A stretch of 64,000 nucleotides of DNA, taken from Nostoc sp. UHCC 0870. GTDB taxonomy: Bacteria > Cyanobacteriota > Cyanobacteriia > Cyanobacteriales > Nostocaceae. How positions within the stretch are numbered: the first letter of the stretch is position 1; every line of letters begins with the position of its first letter. The notes beneath the pieces are model-generated. The model did no database searches. It saw only the letters and a program-made list of their open reading frames with translations, and was not told where the DNA came from. The stretch spans positions 4,228,001 through 4,292,000 of the forward strand of contig NZ_CP091913.1 in NCBI RefSeq assembly GCF_022063185.1. Reading direction: 5' to 3'. Positions 1 to 9,394 of this stretch are shown one piece after another. The translations under genes were made by a program, and so were the position numbers.

Positions 1-1850
1 TTTGTCATCTCTGGACGTGAGTCTGCACGAGGTTTATTTCTGTTTTCCCATATGAACTTAGCCCAGAAGCCTAATGCACCAACGGCGATCGCTAATAATA
101 ATGGAACTATTAAATTTAAGGGTAGATTTCTGAAGTTAGTTTTTTGACGCAGGACTTTTGTCGGTTGCCCGGGGTCACTTTCTAGTAATGTTGGTGATGT
201 TGGACTTGCAGTCGCATTCACGGTTGGTATGCTGACACTATCAGGTATGACGACTTGAATAGTTGACTCTGGTTCAGAGTATTTGACTTGATAGTGTACT
301 AAAGCAATGGTGACATTATCATGTCCATTTTTAGTATTGGCAATTTCTATCAAGCGATCGCTAACATCAACTAAATTCTTGCCACCATTGAGAATTGGTA
401 AAATTTCTTTTTCCCAATATTCTTCCACCCGGTCAAAGTCACTCAATCCATCGGATGTGAGCAGAAATACTGTATCTTCGTCGCAAATAAATCTCTGTGC
501 TGTCGGATGTAAAGAAGTGCTGGGACTCATCCCCAAAGCCTGGACTAGAGAACCTGCACCACCTTGCTGTACTGCTTCCCGATAGATAGCGTAGCCTAAT
601 CTAACTTCCCGTGAGGCTACATCGTCATCCAGGGTAACTTGATAACAACCTTGGGGGGTAATCCAGTAGGCGCGACTATCACCCACATGAGTAATGTACA
701 TCTCATGGGCAAGAGGTAGTGCCATCACCAAGGTTGTCCCCATGCGTTTTCTACCCTGGCGATTTTCGCTGTCATTGCGCTGACTAATTTTGTCGTTAGC
801 AACTGCTACTGCTTTTTCTAAGTCGGCCAGCACAATTGAGGGATCTATATGATCAATAGGTAATCTTGTCAAGTCCTGGACTTGCTGCTGAATAGTTTCA
901 ATAGCTAAATTAGAAGCTACATTTCCGCCCTCATGTCCACCAATACCATCACAGACAATAGCTAAGGCTGTCTGAGGTGGTTTACTCAACAGTGTTCCAC
1001 TAGATGGATAACAGGCATCTTCATTCCGTTCACGCCTAGTTCCCGTGTCTGTTTTGGTAATAATTTGAATAGTGGGTGTTTGGGTTCGCCCTAAATCTCT
1101 TAAACCTTGGTCTAAAACGCCAATGAGCAATTCTGGTGAATCAATTTCGCCGACAATCAATAAATTACTAACTTGATCAACAAAATCAGCGATCGCTGGT
1201 TTGGCACTGCTGGCTAATTGCTGCCAAAATTCGCCTAATTGAGGTAATTCTGGGGTTTTAGCATGGTCAAAATGCAATTCCAACAACCGTACTAATGTCC
1301 CTTCTACCCGTAATAAGTAAGGGTCTAGTAAGCTCGAAACAACACCTTCACTCTTTAAAGGTTGCCAAAGCTGGGCAATTTGCCATAACCAGTTGAGTTG
1401 GCGCATGGATGTAGCATGACTCCAAGCATCAGTTAATTGGCTGCATAAACTGATTTGTTGTCCTGTACTGTCAATTACTATTGGCGGTTTTTCTAACAGC
1501 AGGATTTCACTGGGGCTGTCTCCTTCAAATAGCTGTAAGACTCCATAGACCTGGGGAACGTTTAAGCGATAGGGAATTAGCCTGAGATAAGGTCTAATGG
1601 GCTGTGAATTTTCTACCTCTGGTGCTTGGGGAGGTAGACCAGGGTGAGTGTCGAAAACAACAGATTTATGAATGATTAAATAGCGATCGGCTAATAATTC
1701 ACCAGGACTGCCTACAGCTAGACCGTTTCCTCCAACCCACAAGTAACGTTGAGGTAAGGGTGTGGAGCATTGCTGGCAAAACTTGTTAGTCAGGGAATTT
1801 GTCGCCTGACAATTTGGGCAGTGGAGGAGCGTTGCCGCATCATTTGTCAT
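1..1850 (-). CDS. PP2C-type serine/threonine phosphatase with N-terminal zinc ribbon (3' end outside window)
   Basis: The reading frame starts at ATG 1850 and runs off the left edge, so the C-terminus is missing. The N-terminus has two CxxC pairs (CPNC and CQQC), a small zinc ribbon. The second half has PP2C motifs: RNEDA, CDGIGGHEGG (metal-binding Asp/Gly), THVGDSRAY and TSDGLSD. Near the window edge there is one hydrophobic segment (LIVPLLLLAIAVGALGF), so the protein is probably anchored in the membrane with the phosphatase in the cytoplasm. Family knowledge: metal-dependent removal of phosphate from Ser/Thr of target proteins, opposing Hanks-type kinases. The region between ribbon and phosphatase (roughly residues 30-330) is not recognised. 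The next gene, ndhM, lies on the same strand 890 bp upstream, so an own promoter is likely. Confidence 0.88.
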   Translation of the reverse strand, partial: MTNDAATLLHCPNCQATNSLTNKFCQQCSTPLPQRYLWVGGNGLAVGSPGELLADRYLIIHKSVVFDTHPGLPPQAPEVENSQPIRPYLRLIPYRLNVPQVYGVLQLFEGDSPSEILLLEKPPIVIDSTGQQISLCSQLTDAWSHATSMRQLNWLWQIAQLWQPLKSEGVVSSLLDPYLLRVEGTLVRLLELHFDHAKTPELPQLGEFWQQLASSAKPAIADFVDQVSNLLIVGEIDSPELLIGVLDQGLRDLGRTQTPTIQIITKTDTGTRRERNEDACYPSSGTLLSKPPQTALAIVCDGIGGHEGGNVASNLAIETIQQQVQDLTRLPIDHIDPSIVLADLEKAVAVANDKISQRNDSENRQGRKRMGTTLVMALPLAHEMYITHVGDSRAYWITPQGCYQVTLDDDVASREVRLGYAIYREAVQQGGAGSLVQALGMSPSTSLHPTAQRFICDEDTVFLLTSDGLSDFDRVEEYWEKEILPILNGGKNLVDVSDRLIEIANTKNGHDNVTIALVHYQVKYSEPESTIQVVIPDSVSIPTVNATASPTSPTLLESDPGQPTKVLRQKTNFRNLPLNLIVPLLLAIAVGALGFWAKFIWENRNKPRADSRPEMT

Positions 1851-2740
1851 AGTGTTCGCACCGATCAGCGATTGGCAATTTCTTCAACAATATAAACCGC
1901 TCATTTCTCTTCAATTGGACTTGTCCAACTTGGGATGATGATTTTAGCTGGTAGATACCAGAAAATACTAATACGTAATTTACAATCTATGCAAAGAACA
2001 GACTCATCTGTCAACCATACAGCCTCATCATAGCTTCTATTCCTGTGCAACTTCCTATAACTAGAGCAACTTACTTTCACCCTGTTCTGCAAGCATAACT
2101 ACAACTAAATATTTCCTGTTTCCTGGTAGTATATGGCTTTTTGAGTAAGTACCTGAGAACCTAGGCATTTTTCTAGGTGATAATTTGCTGCACCGCTATG
2201 AACTTTAATTAAGAATTAAGATGGCTGCTGTCTAGACAAATTTTGCTTTGTTCATCTGTTCTGGTGTACGCAGTTCCTGAAAGCTAATTAGGCATTAAAA
2301 GCGACTAAGTAAAAGAAGGTTACAAAAATTAACTTGTTAAGGTTAACAAATTTCAACGAAAGATAGTTCTGCACTATGCTGATGTAAAGAGGGAACGTAA
2401 GTCTTTTGAAGTGAGACAATCTCACAATTCAAGATTGCATTACCCATCGCTATAAAATAAAATTCTCTTATTTCATAACGTGAAAGTATTATTGCTATTT
2501 TATTAGCAAATTTTTGTATCAGAATCTACTATATATTCCTTAGCAATTATTTATTTAGTAAAGTTAAAACTTAGCACCTGGGACTATTATCAACAATACC
2601 TAAAAAACGGGCTTCGGAATGAATAATCGAGAGCTTCAGCCTCAAATATTCTCAAGAAACCCGTTTTTAACCCAAGTGCAAGATGTCAGTCTCCCAAAGG
2701 GCGCAGCTACGCACTAGCACAAAATCAAGACTATTTACTT
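1851..2740. other. Intergenic region between the PP2C gene and ndhM
   Basis: About 890 bp that is AT-rich and without a convincing gene. A short minus-strand frame at 1901-2092 has no recognisable protein features. The region should carry the promoter of the PP2C gene and, at its right end, the terminator of ndhM. No other structure was recognised. Confidence 0.6.
2602..2669 (-). terminator. Stem-loop downstream of ndhM
   Basis: AAAAACGGG at 2603-2611 pairs perfectly with CCCGTTTTT at 2660-2668, closing a loop of about 48 nt that has some further pairing (CTT with AAG). Read on the minus strand it lies about 70 nt after the ndhM stop and ends in a short T run, as expected for an intrinsic terminator. 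The arm is equally T-ended on the plus strand, and the large loop makes it less typical. Confidence 0.45.
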
Positions 2741-3091
2741 CTATTCAACTGCAACTTGAGGGAGTCCCATACTATAGTTAGTGACCCGCGCAGAGAGATT
2801 GTAGCTGATTTCACCTGTTTGTAGGAGCGATCGCAAATAATGCTCCAAATCAGAACCAATCCGACGTAAGTTGTAGTCTGTGAGGTCTACACCACTTGAT
2901 GCTTCCACTAGTTCATCAAATTTACGATAAATCTTTTGCAAAGCATCTTCATTCCAGTTGAATTCGTTGTCTGGGTCAACATCCAATGTTAAGACCTGAT
3001 GACTGGGAACTAGTTCGCCTTCCCGGTCAATTTCTCCTGCAAAAATGCGTATATGACGGGTTGTAGACTTGAGCAGCGTCGGGTTGTCCAT
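2741..3091 (-). CDS. ndhM: NAD(P)H-quinone oxidoreductase subunit M
   Basis: The 116-residue product matches NdhM, a small peripheral subunit found only in cyanobacterial and chloroplast NDH-1 complexes. Recognisable parts are the N-terminal STTRHIRIFAGEI, the acidic LDVDPDNEFNWNEDAL segment and the C-terminal LSARVTNYSMGLPQ. NDH-1 sits in the thylakoid membrane and serves respiration, cyclic electron flow around photosystem I and CO2 uptake; subunit M belongs to the hydrophilic arm close to the ferredoxin-binding side. The length is normal. The gene is monocistronic here, with long intergenic DNA on both sides. Confidence 0.93.
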   Translation of the reverse strand: MDNPTLLKSTTRHIRIFAGEIDREGELVPSHQVLTLDVDPDNEFNWNEDALQKIYRKFDELVEASSGVDLTDYNLRRIGSDLEHYLRSLLQTGEISYNLSARVTNYSMGLPQVAVE

Positions 3092-3815
3092 AGCTAGGAT
3101 GAGAGATTTATGTTGATGATACTGAAATTATTGTAGACGCTAGACCAGGGACTAATAAAGGGAATTGGGGACTGGGGGATTGAGAAGAAGTAGAGGGGTA
3201 GGGTAGACAAGGGAGAATTTTCCTTCAATTCCAAATTTCCAATTCCTTCGTATTCACAAACTGGAGTGACTAAATACAGGTTAATTTAGCTTTTAGTCTA
3301 TGCTATGGTTTAAAACCAAGATTTTACACTTGATAAAATTATTTATTTTACTCTCCTGAATTTTATGTTGAAAAAAACGTACATCAAGTAATTTTACGTA
3401 GTGACGATAAAAATGCCTCTAGCTCTAATTAAAGCTCAAAAAACTAGCGGATTTACTTACGTGTAAACACGAAAAGTTCAGTAAAAAGTCTAACTATTAT
3501 TGACTTAAAAATAAAGTTGATGTAAAAAGCTTTAAAAAGCTAGAACAACTTCTTACAGAAACTTTATTGTATAGAATCTCAAAAACTGAATAATAGTTAT
3601 GGCTTGCTTTAAAAGCATCTAACACAGGTAGATGACAAGATAAAGGCTACCAGTCTGTCTAAAAATACACAAGAGAGTGCAATGGAAAATAAATGCTATG
3701 ACTTGAAAAAAACATTCTTAATTCCAGCAGAGTAGATTCAAAAAGATATAAAGAATTTTTTCTGGAGATATAAGTCCTTACCTCGTAACCACCAAGTACA
3801 GGAATCCTCAAAACT
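3092..3815. other. Long intergenic region upstream of the small regulator gene
   Basis: About 720 bp, strongly AT-rich, with no plausible gene. It lies between the divergent starts of ndhM (3091) and the small gene at 3816 and must hold both promoters. The size suggests a long 5' leader or several regulatory sites for the 3816 gene. No exact GTA-N8-TAC NtcA site was found by eye. Confidence 0.5.
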
Positions 3816-4097
3816 ATGAACTCTAAAGCATTACCACGGCAAATAAATAATATCGAAGTAGGTGTTTATGATTGCGAAATACATCTGAAATTCCGGCTGA
3901 TTGAGGAAAAAAGTTTATTAGGCGATCGCGAAGAACTGTTGCAAGTGCTACTAGACGCTTTAACAGAAGGTTCTGATGATTTCTTAGAGATGCTACAAGC
4001 ATCTGTTAAAGCGCAGGAGATTTCTGAATTTAAGGCTTCACCTCAAATGCGTCGTCAACTCATGCGACTGCGTAATGCTGTTGATAATACTCAGTAA
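3816..4097 (+). CDS. Small conserved protein, probable heterocyst differentiation regulator (Npun_R1517-like)
   Basis: A 93-residue cytoplasmic protein without a membrane segment. The sequence (for example QINNIEVGVYDCEIHLKFRL and a C-terminal basic helix MRRQLMRLRNA) resembles the small heterocystous-cyanobacterial family that public annotation names Npun_R1517-family heterocyst differentiation regulator, related to a small Anabaena gene reported to inhibit heterocyst formation. This rests on memory of the family, not on a search. The acidic middle (LTEGSDDFLEMLQ) and basic end could form a compact helical domain. The gene stands alone, with 720 bp upstream and almost 900 bp downstream free of genes, which fits a separately regulated gene. 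Confidence 0.55.
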   Translation: MNSKALPRQINNIEVGVYDCEIHLKFRLIEEKSLLGDREELLQVLLDALTEGSDDFLEMLQASVKAQEISEFKASPQMRRQLMRLRNAVDNTQ

Positions 4098-4989
4098 TCA
4101 AAAATATAGCTGTCATGGGAGTAGCGGTAAATTTAAAATTAGGCAAATAATCTTAATTTTTTTATTGATTTTCATTTGCCTATTTGCTCTCAGTAATTAA
4201 GTTAATACTTGTATAATTAATTTTCTGGATAAGAGCAATTCCCCCTACTCTTTGAAAAGCTAGACTGGGTATTTATTAAGTAGGCATTAATTATGTTACT
4301 AAGTAAATATCTTAGTGTTTACTAATGCAAATACACTAAGATTTCAGTGATTTTCAAAAGAAGTTGATAAGCTAATCGTCATTCATTTTTCCAGAATGAT
4401 TCGCTTGTAGTCAGGGTTTCAGACCTACCTTCCTGTAAATTAAATGCTGATTAGCTTATTACCACGATTTTAATTGAGGTTCTCAGTATTAATTTAGTCA
4501 TGCAACATATCGGAAATAATCAATAGATTCAAAACTCAGTTAAATCAATTTGCAATGCGCTTGCGCCCCACTACTCTCTAAGAGCGTGGTTGAAAAATCT
4601 GAAAGAGTACAATTTTGTCATTCTGACCGAAGGGAAGAATCCAGAGTTTCCTTGATTTAAGCCCCATACTGATATATTTCACTCCAGTTCCTACCCTACG
4701 GGAACGCTGGCGCGAACCCTTGGCTCAGGACTGCGTACTCTTAGGTCGTTCGCGATAGCGTTGCGTAGCAAAGCAAGCTACAAGATGACATAAAAAGACC
4801 CTTTTCAAACATCCTCATAAGTACAGCTTTCCGCCGGCTTTACTCAGTTACGTTTTGTAACCGGGATTTACGCCAACAAAACACCTGCTGCTGATAGATG
4901 TATGGGACTTGAAACCCTAACTTTGGTTAAATATAGCTAAATTTATAAATTTTCAAATTTCCCTCATGAATTTGATATTTATTGCATTT
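4098..4989. other. Intergenic region with dispersed repeat fragments
   Basis: About 890 bp without a credible gene. The part 4615-4800 is made of fragments of dispersed Nostoc-type repeats: 'cattctgaccgaagggaag' resembles the copies near 10700 and 63530, and 4680-4790 holds short GC-rich inverted pieces such as 'cctacgggaacgctggcg'. The rest is AT-rich and unexplained. Confidence 0.5.
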
Positions 4990-5937
4990 TTAGAAATTCT
5001 CAATTAATACAAACTTTTTAACATGGGAGCTATACATTTTTGACCGCCGCGAGTAAAGCACAGTCAATAAAAATTTCCAATTAGCAAAAGAGCATACAGA
5101 CGTATCTAATAATCCTAAACAACCTTGCAAATCTTTCTTCTTTAAAGCAACTACAGTCCAGTGTAATTTTAAATAATTTTTGATATCTTCCAGTTCAGGT
5201 AAGTAATCACGGTGTTTTTCATCAACTAATGAGTATATCTTTTCCTTCATCAAAATGTTGGTATTTAAACGCTGAATAAAAGAAAATTTTTGATTATAAG
5301 CACCAGGCCAAATTGTCCGGTAAGCAAGACACTGATTGAGGAAAATGCCGTGGCCAAACTGAGCAATGCGAATCCAAGAATCTATATCATCACAGTTGGT
5401 GTTTAATTGAGAATCCCAACCACCAGTTTTCAAAAAAGCATCACGGCGACAAGCAACTTGAACAGGTGTACCAAAGGGGATTAATTCCAAGAGCATTCCG
5501 TAGTGAATATCAGCTTGGGGAATATAAAAAGCTAAACCGGGTCCAAATTGAGGAGTACGGCTGAGTTCTACCTCATTTGTATCGACTTGCGCCGCAATAC
5601 AAGAGCAAATCGCAGCATCAGGACAAAGTGCGATCGCCTGGGACATCTGTTCAATACAATTAACATCTAAATAGTCATCATCATCTAAAAACTTGATCCA
5701 ATCACCCCTAGCTTTCTCTACGCCAGCATTAACTGTTGCTGCATGACCTTGATTGACTTGGTTGCGATGATAAACTACAGCACTACCCAAACTTCTGACA
5801 TATCTTTCTGTATCCTCAGATGAGCAGTCATCAGCAACAACTACCTCACAAGGAATAGTCTGTTTTAGTGCAGAGTCAATCGCACGACGCAGCAAGTTTA
5901 GGCGGTTATAGGTAGAGATGACAATACTAAATTTCAT
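4990..5937 (-). CDS. Family 2 glycosyltransferase
   Basis: GT-A fold glycosyltransferase that moves a sugar from a nucleotide donor to a glycan, lipid or protein. The N-terminus has the typical beta strand FSIVISTYNRLNLLRRAIDS, then CEVVVADDCSSEDT and the metal-binding DDDD of WIKFLDDDDYLD at about residues 88-100. No membrane segment is clear, so it is probably soluble or peripheral. The start was placed at the second Met (5937) because the conserved strand begins there; a Met three codons upstream (5946) is possible. No sugar-pathway neighbours, so the acceptor cannot be inferred. Confidence 0.85.
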   Translation of the reverse strand: MKFSIVISTYNRLNLLRRAIDSALKQTIPCEVVVADDCSSEDTERYVRSLGSAVVYHRNQVNQGHAATVNAGVEKARGDWIKFLDDDDYLDVNCIEQMSQAIALCPDAAICSCIAAQVDTNEVELSRTPQFGPGLAFYIPQADIHYGMLLELIPFGTPVQVACRRDAFLKTGGWDSQLNTNCDDIDSWIRIAQFGHGIFLNQCLAYRTIWPGAYNQKFSFIQRLNTNILMKEKIYSLVDEKHRDYLPELEDIKNYLKLHWTVVALKKKDLQGCLGLLDTSVCSFANWKFLLTVLYSRRSKMYSSHVKKFVLIENF

Positions 5938-6218
5938 AAATCTCACACCTGGAGCAAGAGTTTGTACAATATAACCGCCCTTCCTCCCAGATCGTATTGG
6001 GGATATAACCTAGATACGGAGGAATTTCTGGAAAATACTAGGTTGGAGGCTACAGACTAGCATCGCAAGACGAAAGTCAACAGTCAAAATATCTTTCCCC
6101 CATACCCTTAAACCTCAATCCCCATTCCCAATTTTTAAGACATTTACTTCAAATAGTGGACTGAAAGATGATTCTCCATTTATGATGAATGATCGTGAGA
6201 TTTTTAATCAGACCAGCC

Positions 6219-6581
6219 ATGAATGCTCAAGAAATTATCCGTTCCATTGAAGCGGAACATCTAAAATCAAACCTCCCCCAAATTTACGTGGGCGACACTG
6301 TAAAAGTCGGCGTAAAGATTAAAGAAGGCGAAAAATACCGCGTGCAACCCTACGAAGGTGTGGTAATTGCTATGCGTAACGGTGGTATTAACGAAACCAT
6401 TACAGTTCGCAAAGTTTTCCAAGGTGTAGGCGTGGAGCGAGTATTTCTCCTCCATTCTCCTCGGATTGATAGCATCAAAATTATCCGTCGAGGTAAAGTC
6501 AGACGTGCCAAACTCTACTACCTCAGAGGCCGTGTTGGTAAAGCTACCCGGATTCAGCAACGCTTTGACCGGGCTTTATAA
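6219..6581 (+). CDS. rplS: 50S ribosomal protein L19
   Basis: A basic protein of about 120 residues with the L19 signature: VGDTVKVGVKIKEGEKYRVQ followed by YEGVVIAMRNGG and the C-terminal RRGKVRRAKLYYLRGR. L19 sits at the 30S-50S interface. The start at ATG 6219 (MNAQEIIRSIEAEHL) gives the usual family length; an upstream in-frame codon at 6189 would add ten unconserved residues. It lies just upstream of tRNA-Trp and secE. Confidence 0.93.
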   Translation: MNAQEIIRSIEAEHLKSNLPQIYVGDTVKVGVKIKEGEKYRVQPYEGVVIAMRNGGINETITVRKVFQGVGVERVFLLHSPRIDSIKIIRRGKVRRAKLYYLRGRVGKATRIQQRFDRAL

Positions 6582-6728
6582 CTTTATGGCTCTTGAGTAT
6601 GCCAGAAATTTTTAGCTAACAGGCGGCATCTGCCGCTAGTTTGTTTCTTCAATAAAAATGTGTTATCATAATGATTGTGCGTTAAACTGAAAAAGTTCAA
6701 CGTAGCAAACAAACCCAACCCAGCTTGT

Positions 6729-6801
6729 GCGCTCTTAGTTCAGTTGGTAGAACGCAGGTCTCCAAAACCTGATGTCGGGGGTTCAAGTCCTCCAGGGCGC
6801 G
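6729..6801 (+). tRNA. trnW: tRNA-Trp (anticodon CCA)
   Basis: The cloverleaf can be drawn completely. The acceptor stem GCGCTCT (6729-6735) pairs with AGGGCGC (6794-6800), the anticodon stem CAGGT/ACCTG encloses the loop CTCCAAA with anticodon CCA, and the T arm has GGGGG-TTCAAGT-CCTCC. The CCA tail is not encoded. The position just upstream of secE-nusG is the order often seen in bacteria. Confidence 0.96.
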
Positions 6802-6997
6802 CTCGAAAGTAAAAACACAGCCCGAAGCAGTAGCACACCTGCTAACATAGCAGAAGGTGCTATTGATTTCGGGTGTAGTTGTTTTATACTTGCAGCTTTT
6901 TTGCTTCCAGTTAATATTTGATGGAGTTAAAGCTGTCAACCTGGATGAAAATTAGCAGAGTATAGCTGTATTGAAAAAGATGGGGGGATAAACGACC

Positions 6998-7219
6998 GTG
7001 GCCAAAAAGAATGAAGCAGAAATAGCAGAAACTCCAAGTGGGTTTAACTTCCTCAACTTCTTCCAAGGAACAAGAGAAGAACTAGAGAAAGTAGTTTGGC
7101 CCAGTCGCAAGCAACTAGTCAGCGAATCAGCTGCCGTGTTGTTAATGGTGACACTCTCAGCTTCTTTAATATATTTGGTTGATGGATTGTTTGCTTGGGC
7201 AGCAAAGCAGGTATTCTGA
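6998..7219 (+). CDS. secE: Preprotein translocase subunit SecE
   Basis: A 73-residue protein with a short cytoplasmic amphipathic helix (NFFQGTREELEKVVWPSRKQ) and one transmembrane helix (ESAAVLLMVTLSASLIYLVDGLF). SecE clamps SecY in the Sec translocon of the plasma and thylakoid membranes. The single-span form is the usual one outside enterobacteria. It starts with GTG at 6998. Its TGA stop overlaps the ATG of nusG, so the two are translationally coupled. Confidence 0.95.
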   Translation: MAKKNEAEIAETPSGFNFLNFFQGTREELEKVVWPSRKQLVSESAAVLLMVTLSASLIYLVDGLFAWAAKQVF

Positions 7220-7851
7220 TGACTTCTGCAACAGACGAACCAATGAACTCGGCGTTGCAGTCAGAGGAAACAGCAGAAGCAGCGTCAAAAGAAGCACGCT
7301 GGTATGCAGTACAAGTAGCCTCAGGCTGCGAAAAACGGGTTAAAACTAACTTGGAGCAGCGCATCCAAACTTTTGATGTGGGCGATAAAATTGTCCAAGT
7401 AGAAATCCCTCATACACCATCAGTGAAAATTCGCAAAGATGGTAGCCGTCATCATACAGAGGAAAAAGTATTTCCTGGCTATGTGTTAGTACGGATGATG
7501 TTGGATGATGATACTTGGCAAGTAGTACGCAATACATCCCATGTAATTAACTTTGTGGGAGCGGAACAAAAACGTGGCACAGGCAAAAGTCGTGGTCACG
7601 TTAAGCCATTACCCTTAAGCCACTCAGAAGTAGAACGCATATTCAAACAAACCACCGAACAAGAGCCAGTAGTCAAAATTGACATGGCCACAGGTGATAA
7701 GATAGTTGTGCTTTCTGGCCCATTTAAGGACTTTGAAGGTGAGGTAATTGAGGTTAGTCCAGAACGGAGTAAACTAAAAGCCTTACTATCGATTTTCGGG
7801 CGAGATACACCAGTAGAACTGGAATTTAATCAGGTAGAAAAACAGAGCTAA
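7219..7851 (+). CDS. nusG: Transcription termination/antitermination factor NusG
   Basis: NusG binds RNA polymerase and couples transcription to translation. The NGN domain is seen in RWYAVQVASGCEKRVKTNLE and VFPGYVLVRMMLDDDTWQVV, and the KOW domain in GDKIVVLSGPFKDFEGEV near the C-terminus. The start at ATG 7219 overlaps the secE stop (ATGA); a frame-consistent codon at 7195 inside secE is less likely. The N-terminal 25 residues are acidic and not conserved. It is followed 6 nt later by rplK. Confidence 0.95.
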   Translation: MTSATDEPMNSALQSEETAEAASKEARWYAVQVASGCEKRVKTNLEQRIQTFDVGDKIVQVEIPHTPSVKIRKDGSRHHTEEKVFPGYVLVRMMLDDDTWQVVRNTSHVINFVGAEQKRGTGKSRGHVKPLPLSHSEVERIFKQTTEQEPVVKIDMATGDKIVVLSGPFKDFEGEVIEVSPERSKLKALLSIFGRDTPVELEFNQVEKQS

Positions 7852-7857
7852 ATACAA

Positions 7858-8283
7858 ATGGCGAAGAAAGTAGTAGCGGTCATTAAACTGGCCCTGAATG
7901 CTGGAAAAGCCAACCCAGCACCCCCAGTTGGCCCTGCATTGGGTCAACATGGTGTGAACATCATGATGTTCTGCAAAGAGTACAACGCCAAAACAGCAGA
8001 CCAAGCTGGTATGGTAATTCCTGTAGAAATTTCGGTTTATGAAGACCGGAGTTTTACATTTGTACTCAAAACCCCACCAGCATCCGTACTGATTCGCAAG
8101 GCAGCGAAAATTGAAAGAGGTTCTAACGAACCCAACAAAAAGAAAGTTGGCTCAATCACCACCGCCCAGTTGCGGGAGATTGCCCAAACAAAACTACCTG
8201 ACCTCAACGCCAATGATATAGATGCGGCGATGAACATTGTGGCAGGGACAGCTAAAAATATGGGTGTCACCATCACAGATTGA
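7858..8283 (+). CDS. rplK: 50S ribosomal protein L11
   Basis: Full-length L11 of 141 residues with the family hallmarks: lysine-rich start MAKKVVAVIKLALNAGKANP, PPVGPALGQHGVN and the C-terminal RNA-binding part VGSITTAQLREIAQTK. L11 binds the GTPase-associated region of 23S rRNA and is a target of stringent-response control. It starts 6 nt after nusG and belongs to that transcript. Confidence 0.97.
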   Translation: MAKKVVAVIKLALNAGKANPAPPVGPALGQHGVNIMMFCKEYNAKTADQAGMVIPVEISVYEDRSFTFVLKTPPASVLIRKAAKIERGSNEPNKKKVGSITTAQLREIAQTKLPDLNANDIDAAMNIVAGTAKNMGVTITD

Positions 8284-8399
8284 TGATGATGCGTTTTGAG
8301 CTAAAAATTCAGCTCAATCGAAAATCAATCCAAAATCTAAAATCCACGCATTGAATCGGGGGAGAAGCAAAGCTTCGCAAGTTACCCCAGGAGATAAAA

Positions 8400-9116
8400 A
8401 TGACAAAAAAAGTATCCCGACGCTTGCAAGGACTGCAAGCCAAGGTAGAAGATAGAGAATATACACCTTTAGACGCTTTATTACTTCTGAAAGAAACTGC
8501 CACAGCTAAATTTGCGGAAGCAGCAGAAGCTCATATTCGCCTAGGTATTGATCCAAAATATACAGACCAACAATTACGTACCACAGTCGCACTACCCAAA
8601 GGTACAGGGCAAATTGTCCGAGTAGCTGTGATTTCTCGTGGTGAAAAAGTTTCCGAAGCCTCCAATGCTGGTGCTGACATAGTTGGTTCTGAAGAACTAA
8701 TTGACGAAATCCAAAAAGGGCGCATGGATTTTGACAAATTGATCGCTACACCAGATGTAATGCCACAGGTGGCAAAACTGGGTAAATTGTTAGGTCCTCG
8801 TGGTTTGATGCCATCACCAAAAGGTGGTACAGTCACATTTGACGTAGCAAGTGCGATCGCGGAATTTAAAGCAGGTAAATTAGAATTCCGGGCTGACCGT
8901 ACAGGCATAGTTCATGTTATGTTTGGTAAGGCAACCTTCGCGCCTGAAGATTTATTGATTAACCTGAAGGCGTTGCAAGAGACGATTGACCGTAACCGTC
9001 CTTCAGGAGCAAAAGGCCGCTACTGGCGTTCAATTTATGTGTCTGCCACGATGGGACCATCAATTAAACTCGATATTGCTGCTTTACGAGATTATAAACT
9101 GACTGAAGCTGCTTAA
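8400..9116 (+). CDS. rplA: 50S ribosomal protein L1
   Basis: 238 residues with the L1 signature LGKLLGPRGLMPSPKGGTV and an N-terminal KKVSRRLQGLQAKV. L1 forms the mobile L1 stalk at the ribosomal E site; in many bacteria it also represses the L11-L1 mRNA. An AGGAG Shine-Dalgarno (CAGGAGATAAAA) precedes ATG 8400. The 116 bp between rplK and rplA has no gene. Confidence 0.97.
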   Translation: MTKKVSRRLQGLQAKVEDREYTPLDALLLLKETATAKFAEAAEAHIRLGIDPKYTDQQLRTTVALPKGTGQIVRVAVISRGEKVSEASNAGADIVGSEELIDEIQKGRMDFDKLIATPDVMPQVAKLGKLLGPRGLMPSPKGGTVTFDVASAIAEFKAGKLEFRADRTGIVHVMFGKATFAPEDLLINLKALQETIDRNRPSGAKGRYWRSIYVSATMGPSIKLDIAALRDYKLTEAA

Positions 9117-9178
9117 TTAGCAAGTAGGAAGTGGGAAGTAGGAGATTACCCCCCACTCACCACTCTCCCCAAAATTTA

Positions 9179-9294
9179 ATAAGCAAAGCCGGAGACAGCA
9201 GGTGCTAATCGCTTAATATCCTGCCTAGGTAAAGCTCTATTGCCAAAAATGAGACTCATAATTGTGTCTTATCATGGCAGCCAGAGTATTAATC
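9179..9294 (+). ncRNA. Ribosomal protein L10 leader
   Basis: The segment between rplA and rplJ matches the structured L10 leader in layout: GGAGACAGCAGGTG, then ATATCCTGCCTAGG, which pairs with the AGCAGG part, and a second helix ending in CATGGCAGCC before TTAATCCTC. In known cases the L10(L12)4 complex binds this RNA and represses its own operon. The exact ends are estimates. Confidence 0.8.
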
Positions 9295-9297
9295 CTC

Positions 9298-9323
9298 AAC
9301 CCCGGCTAACATAGCTGGGGTTT
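9298..9323 (+). terminator. Hairpin after the L10 leader (probable attenuator)
   Basis: AACCCCGGCT (9298-9307) pairs with AGCTGGGGTT (9313-9322) around a five-base loop, followed by a T-rich TTTGTTGTTA. It lies between the L10 leader and rplJ, where a regulated intrinsic terminator would stand. Confidence 0.6.
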
Positions 9324-9394
9324 GTTGTTATGCCCTAGTCAGATAAAAATCATCACAGAGAAATCGACAATTATTTTCGGGAGGTGAAACCGAC

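Noticed and set aside
7195..7218. Upstream start for nusG inside secE
   Set aside because: The ATGA overlap at 7219 is a more typical coupling, and the extra residues are not conserved in NusG.
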